NCBI GenBank assembly: GCA_026397695.1
Contig: JAPLUJ010000219.1
Location: forward strand, 1 to 9,464
DNA length: 9,464 nucleotides
Source: Verrucomicrobiota bacterium
GTDB taxonomy: Bacteria; Verrucomicrobiota; Verrucomicrobiia; Verrucomicrobiales; Akkermansiaceae
Reading direction: 5' to 3'
The notes beneath the pieces were generated by a model. It did not search any database and had not been told where the DNA came from. It was given only the letters and a program-made list of their open reading frames with translations. Positions 6,000-9,464 of the stretch are shown piece after piece. Position 1 is the stretch's first letter. Each line of letters opens with the position of its first letter. The position numbers were made by a program, and so were the translations under genes.

Positions 6000-6117
6000 G
6001 GCGCCGCTCGTGGGTCCAAGGGTCAGCTTTCCGAGCCGTCCGATATGATATGTATGACCCGTCACAGATGAAGATGATTGCAAAGCATAAGTAAACTCCA
6101 ATCGACAAACTAACAAC

Positions 6118-8742
6118 ATGATCCAGATCAAACGCATCCTCCTCGCTGCCGTGTCAGCGTTATTATCACTGCCTCTGGCAGCACAGGTTCCCTTCACGGG
6201 AAGTTACTCGCAGAACTTCGACGCCATGGGTACCGGCACGGCGCCGCCCACCGGGTGGTCGCACATCGGGACTCTCGGTGGAAGCAACAGCTCCTGGGCC
6301 ACCATCATTCCTGCCAGCGGATCTCTCTCGGCCGCATCCGCAGGCACGCCGAACAACACGCTGATCGCCAGCACCTCCTTCACCTCGTCGATCAAGAGCG
6401 ATTCGCAAGCTTACAACTTCGCCCTTGGCACCTCGACCGCTGACCGCTCCCTCGGCACCTCGCCCACATCCGGTGCCGGAAACATCCTCCAGCTTCGCCT
6501 CACCAACAACACCGTTGCCGCCGTGAGTGCCATCCGGATCGGCTACGACATCCGGCGCTTCACGGCCCCTGGCGCGAACCAACTGCCGGGCTACTGGCTG
6601 TTCTACAGCATCGATGGTGGGACCACTTGGACCAACGTTTCCGCGCTCAATCCCGCCGCCAGCGGTGCGACGGTGAACGTCCCCAACAGCACCGGCGTCA
6701 CAAGCGTGCCGCTCACGACGGTGACCTTTCCCTCCAGCGTCGCGATCAGTTCGGAAATTCGCCTCCGCTGGGTGGACGACAATGCGCAGGAAACTTCGCC
6801 CGACCAGATCATCGGCCTGGACAATGTTTCCATCCAACTGCCGGTGGTAAACGCCCTCCCGACCGCCACACTCACCGCGCCTGCGGCCGGAGCGACTTTC
6901 GACGCGCCGGCCACCGTCAACCTAACCGCCACCGCTACGGACACGGACGGGACGATCAGCAAGGTGGAGTTCTTCAACGGCGCCACCAAGCTCGGCGAGG
7001 ACACCACGGACCCTTATGAATTCAGTTGGAACAACGTGGTTACCGGAAGTTACGCGCTCACCGCGGTGGCCACGGACAATCTGGCAGGCACCGCCACCTC
7101 ATCGGCGGTGAACATCACCGTCACCAACGCCGACAACGTCGCGCCGAGTGTCACCCTCACCGCTCCCGCCAACGGGGCCACCATTCTAACAGACAGCATC
7201 ACCCTCACTGCCACTGCCGCCGACACTGACGGCACCGTGACGAAGGTCGAGTTCTTCAATGGCGCCACCAAGCTCGGCGAAGACACCACCAGCCCATACG
7301 CCTTCAACTGGACCGGCGTCGCCACGGGCAATTACTCGCTGACCGCGAAGGCCACCGACAACGACGGCGGCACGACCACCAGTTCCGCGGCCAACATTTC
7401 CGTGGCGGTCCCGATCACCTCCACGCTCATCGCCAAGGGTGCCACCTGGAAATTCCGCGACAACGGCACCGACCAAGGCACGGCATGGAAAGAAACCGGC
7501 TTCGACGACAGCGCCTGGCCTGCGGGCCCGGCACCTCTGGGCTACGGTGACAGCCACATCGTCACGACGGTTTATTCCCCCGCCGCGCCGAACCGCTACA
7601 TCACCACTTACTTCCGCCGCACTTTCAATGTGAGTGGTGCCGCTGCGATCCAGGCGCTCAACATGAACATCCTCCGCGACGACGGCGTGATCGTTTACAT
7701 CAACGGCACCGAGGTCGCCCGCCAGAACATGCCCGCCGGTGCTTTCGACTACCTCACTTGGTCCTCCGACATCGTGAGTGGGGCCGATGAAACCACCTAC
7801 TTCCCCTCCAGCGCCGCACCCATGCCCATACTCGTCGATGGAGACAACACCATTGCTGTTGAACTGCATCAGCGCGATGGCACCAGCAGCGACCTCGGCT
7901 TGGACATGGAGTTGATCTCGGTGGCCCTGCCCGGCACACCGCCAACAGTCGCGCTCACCGCTCCTGCCGATGGTGCCAGCTTCACCGCGCCCGCGACCAT
8001 TGCCATCACCGCCGATGCCGCCGACACCGATGGCACCGTGACCAAAGTCGAGTTCTTTGAAGGCGCTAACAAGCTCGGCGAGGACACGGTGGCGCCCTAT
8101 ACCTCTGAGTGGACCATCGTTCCACAAGGCACATATACGCTCACCGCCAAGGCCACCGACAACTTCGGCCAGTCCACCACCAGCGACGCAGTCAATATCA
8201 CCGTGGCACCGCCAAACACCCTACCGCCCACGGTCGCGATCACCACTCCCGCTAACAACGCGAGCTTCACCACTCCGGCTTCCATCACCATCAGCGCGGA
8301 CGCCGCCGACTCCGACGGCACCGTGAGCAAGGTCGAGTTCTTCAATGGCGCCACCAAACTCGGCGAGGCCGCCAGCGAGCCCTATACCTATAACTGGTCC
8401 AACGTTGCGGTCGGCGATTACACGCTCACCGCCGTGGCCACCGACAACCTGACCGCCACGACCACCTCCAGCGCCGTGGTCATCCATGTGTTGCCGAACC
8501 AGCCGCCGACGATTTCCCAAACCGCGCCGGCGGATCTGGCCAGCGTCAGCGCCCCGGCAGCAAACCTCCAGGTTGCCCTATCAGACCCGGAGAGCCAGGC
8601 TCTCACCGTCACCTTCTACGGTCGCGAGAAAACCGCGACGGCCGGCGCGGACTTCACCCTGGTGACGCTGCCGGACACGCAGTTCTATTCCTCGAACGCA
8701 AGCTACTTCAGCAACTTCACGTCCGTGCCGACACGGCAATGA
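6118..8742 (+). CDS. Secreted Ig-like repeat protein with start of a calcineurin-type phosphoesterase domain (frame broken)
   Basis: An 874-residue frame opens with a clear signal peptide (about 1-22: basic IKR, hydrophobic core, cleavage near LAAQ), so the product is exported. Residues 23-245 form a beta-rich domain starting YSQNFDAMGTG and ending GLDNVSIQLP. Four Ig-like repeats follow at about 248-337, 340-430, 608-700 and 702-793, each with the core DTDG or DSDG, KVEFFNGATKLGE and LTAxATDN. Between the second and third is another beta-sandwich (about 433-605, galactose-binding-like, with ILRDDGVIVYINGTEV). From about 846 a phosphoesterase domain begins, FTLVTLPDTQFYSSN, where DTQ is the first metal motif of this subfamily. 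The frame then ends early at TSVPTRQ, while the rest of the domain follows at once in another frame. The start at 6118 fits the signal peptide. It is likely a cell-surface or secreted phosphoesterase; the substrate is unknown. Confidence 0.8.
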   Translation: MIQIKRILLAAVSALLSLPLAAQVPFTGSYSQNFDAMGTGTAPPTGWSHIGTLGGSNSSWATIIPASGSLSAASAGTPNNTLIASTSFTSSIKSDSQAYNFALGTSTADRSLGTSPTSGAGNILQLRLTNNTVAAVSAIRIGYDIRRFTAPGANQLPGYWLFYSIDGGTTWTNVSALNPAASGATVNVPNSTGVTSVPLTTVTFPSSVAISSEIRLRWVDDNAQETSPDQIIGLDNVSIQLPVVNALPTATLTAPAAGATFDAPATVNLTATATDTDGTISKVEFFNGATKLGEDTTDPYEFSWNNVVTGSYALTAVATDNLAGTATSSAVNITVTNADNVAPSVTLTAPANGATILTDSITLTATAADTDGTVTKVEFFNGATKLGEDTTSPYAFNWTGVATGNYSLTAKATDNDGGTTTSSAANISVAVPITSTLIAKGATWKFRDNGTDQGTAWKETGFDDSAWPAGPAPLGYGDSHIVTTVYSPAAPNRYITTYFRRTFNVSGAAAIQALNMNILRDDGVIVYINGTEVARQNMPAGAFDYLTWSSDIVSGADETTYFPSSAAPMPILVDGDNTIAVELHQRDGTSSDLGLDMELISVALPGTPPTVALTAPADGASFTAPATIAITADAADTDGTVTKVEFFEGANKLGEDTVAPYTSEWTIVPQGTYTLTAKATDNFGQSTTSDAVNITVAPPNTLPPTVAITTPANNASFTTPASITISADAADSDGTVSKVEFFNGATKLGEAASEPYTYNWSNVAVGDYTLTAVATDNLTATTTSSAVVIHVLPNQPPTISQTAPADLASVSAPAANLQVALSDPESQALTVTFYGREKTATAGADFTLVTLPDTQFYSSNASYFSNFTSVPTRQ
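6859..8493 (+). repeat. Four Ig-like coding repeats of about 94-95 codons
   Basis: Copies lie near 6859-7128, 7138-7410, 7939-8211 and 8224-8493. The first two are spaced 282 bases apart and the last two 285, measured at the codon beginning KVEFF. A conserved DNA core (for example AGTTCTTCAA then GCGCCACCAAGCTCGGCGA) shows fairly recent duplication. An unrelated beta-sandwich domain interrupts the array after two copies. Such arrays act as surface spacers and are also hot spots for recombination. Confidence 0.8.
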
Positions 8743-9464
8743 AGATCATCGAAGATCCGGCCGCCACGGGATTGCCCTCAGGCATTCCGTGGGGTGGTGC
8801 ACCCGGCAACCACGACTCGAGCGGTTGGGACACCACGTTCGGCCCGTCGCGTTTTGCGGGACGCTCCTATTTCCAAGGCAATTACCCCTCGGGATCGGCC
8901 GTCAACAGTTATCAGTTCTTCACCGCGGGCGGAATGAACTTCGTGCATATCAACCTGGCCATGTATCCGACCACCGCGGCGCTTGGGTGGGCGGATGCCA
9001 TCCTGAAGGCGAATGCCAACCGCCGCGCGATCGTCACCGAGCACTCGATCCTCAATGTGGGTGGCAGCCAGACATCGTGGACCGCGGAAGGCACGACGGT
9101 CTATGAAGCGCTTAAGGGCAATCCGAACCTGTTCCTGATGTTGTGCGGCCATATGCACGGCATCGGCCGGCGCGTGGACACCTACAACGGCAACACGATC
9201 TACAGCGTGCTGCAGGACTATCAGGACGAGGCCAACGGCGGCGACTCATGGCTGCGCTACTTCACCTTCTCGCCCGCGAACAACAAGATCACGGCCAATG
9301 TCATTCGCTGCCGTGACGCGGCGCGGCGCACGGACTCGGAAAGCCAGTTCGAGATGCCCTATGCCATGCAGGGTTCCGCGCCATGGACGACGCTTGGCAC
9401 GGTGAACATTGCCGCTGGCGGCACCAGCGCCAGCCTCCCGTGGACCGGTCTATCAGCCGGCACC
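8739..9464 (+). CDS. Rest of the calcineurin-type phosphoesterase domain in a second frame (runs off window)
   Basis: This frame continues the domain begun by the 6118 gene. From the ATG at 8739 it shows APGNHDSS (GNHD at 23-26), TEHSIL, and LCGHMHGIGRR (GHMH at 137-140), then TYNGNTIYSVLQDYQ, WLRYFTFSPANNK and the opening of a fibronectin-like domain at the window end. Reading the same frame backwards past the ATG gives RADTA, which fits the helix that normally precedes GNHD in this family, so the ATG is unlikely to be a true start. Between the two frames a stretch holding the second metal motif (the GD turn) is missing. The piece is therefore a fragment of one gene interrupted by an internal deletion of about 100-130 bases (size estimated from memory of relatives), not an independent gene. 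Confidence 0.72.
   Translation, partial: MKIIEDPAATGLPSGIPWGGAPGNHDSSGWDTTFGPSRFAGRSYFQGNYPSGSAVNSYQFFTAGGMNFVHINLAMYPTTAALGWADAILKANANRRAIVTEHSILNVGGSQTSWTAEGTTVYEALKGNPNLFLMLCGHMHGIGRRVDTYNGNTIYSVLQDYQDEANGGDSWLRYFTFSPANNKITANVIRCRDAARRTDSESQFEMPYAMQGSAPWTTLGTVNIAAGGTSASLPWTGLSAGT

Larger units (their letters stand above)
5708..6117. promoter_or_regulatory. Gene-poor region and promoter area of the secreted phosphoesterase
   Basis: These 410 bases lack a convincing gene. The first 25 or so (5710-5733) may be a leftover of the 5201 gene (GISVWCQT). After that come an inverted repeat at 5778-5792 (7-base arms around one base), a Pho-box-like element at 5944-5961 and a sigma70-like promoter at 5972-5999. 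The last 60 bases before the ATG at 6118 are AT-rich with no Shine-Dalgarno. The octamer GATATGAT occurs at 5992 and again exactly 50 bases on at 6042. Confidence 0.45.

Noticed and set aside
7186..8127. Minus-strand open frame of 313 codons, and a similar one at 6166-6837
   Set aside because: Both are antisense to the Ig-repeat gene; their Gly/Val/Arg-rich repetition simply reflects the repeats on the other strand.

Overview
The window reads as a moderately GC-rich chromosomal segment from a Gram-negative bacterium, most likely of the Verrucomicrobiota. This rests on inference from three things: the style of the secreted protein with Ig-like repeats, the weak use of Shine-Dalgarno sequences, and a truncated gene whose start resembles (from memory) a protein family of that phylum. 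No rRNA, tRNA or other phylogenetic marker is present.

Layout. Positions 1-4277 are all on the minus strand and form a phosphate-response cluster: agt-plcP (2265-4277), then phoB (1449-2132), then a truncated phoR (623-1345), then the start of phoU (1-252, running off the window). Positions 4278-6117 are a looser region. It holds a small unknown minus-strand gene (4527-4901), a truncated plus-strand gene (5201-5707) and short stretches of AT-richer intergenic DNA. From 6118 to the end the plus strand encodes a large secreted protein with four Ig-like repeats and a calcineurin-type phosphoesterase domain. That reading frame is broken near 8720 and continues in another frame to the window end.

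How it fits together. PhoB, PhoR and PhoU are the regulatory core of phosphate starvation. The protein upstream of phoB joins a family-4 glycosyltransferase to a PlcP-type phosphoesterase in one reading frame. In other bacteria PlcP (phospholipid to diacylglycerol) and the Agt glycosyltransferase (diacylglycerol to glycolipid) carry out the two steps of phosphate-saving lipid exchange. Pho-box-like elements (two 7-bp half-sites 4 bp apart) precede phoB and phoU clearly, the 5201 gene and the 6118 gene plausibly, and agt-plcP weakly. The whole window can therefore be read as a local Pho regulon: sense phosphate, replace phospholipids, secrete a phosphoesterase.

The main oddity is that three genes carry what look like internal deletions (phoR N-terminal sensor part, the 5201 gene, and the phosphoesterase domain), and agt-plcP is an unusual fusion. 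This is either real decay or rearrangement, or a trait of the assembly. It must be settled with reads before the fusion or the truncations are taken as biology.
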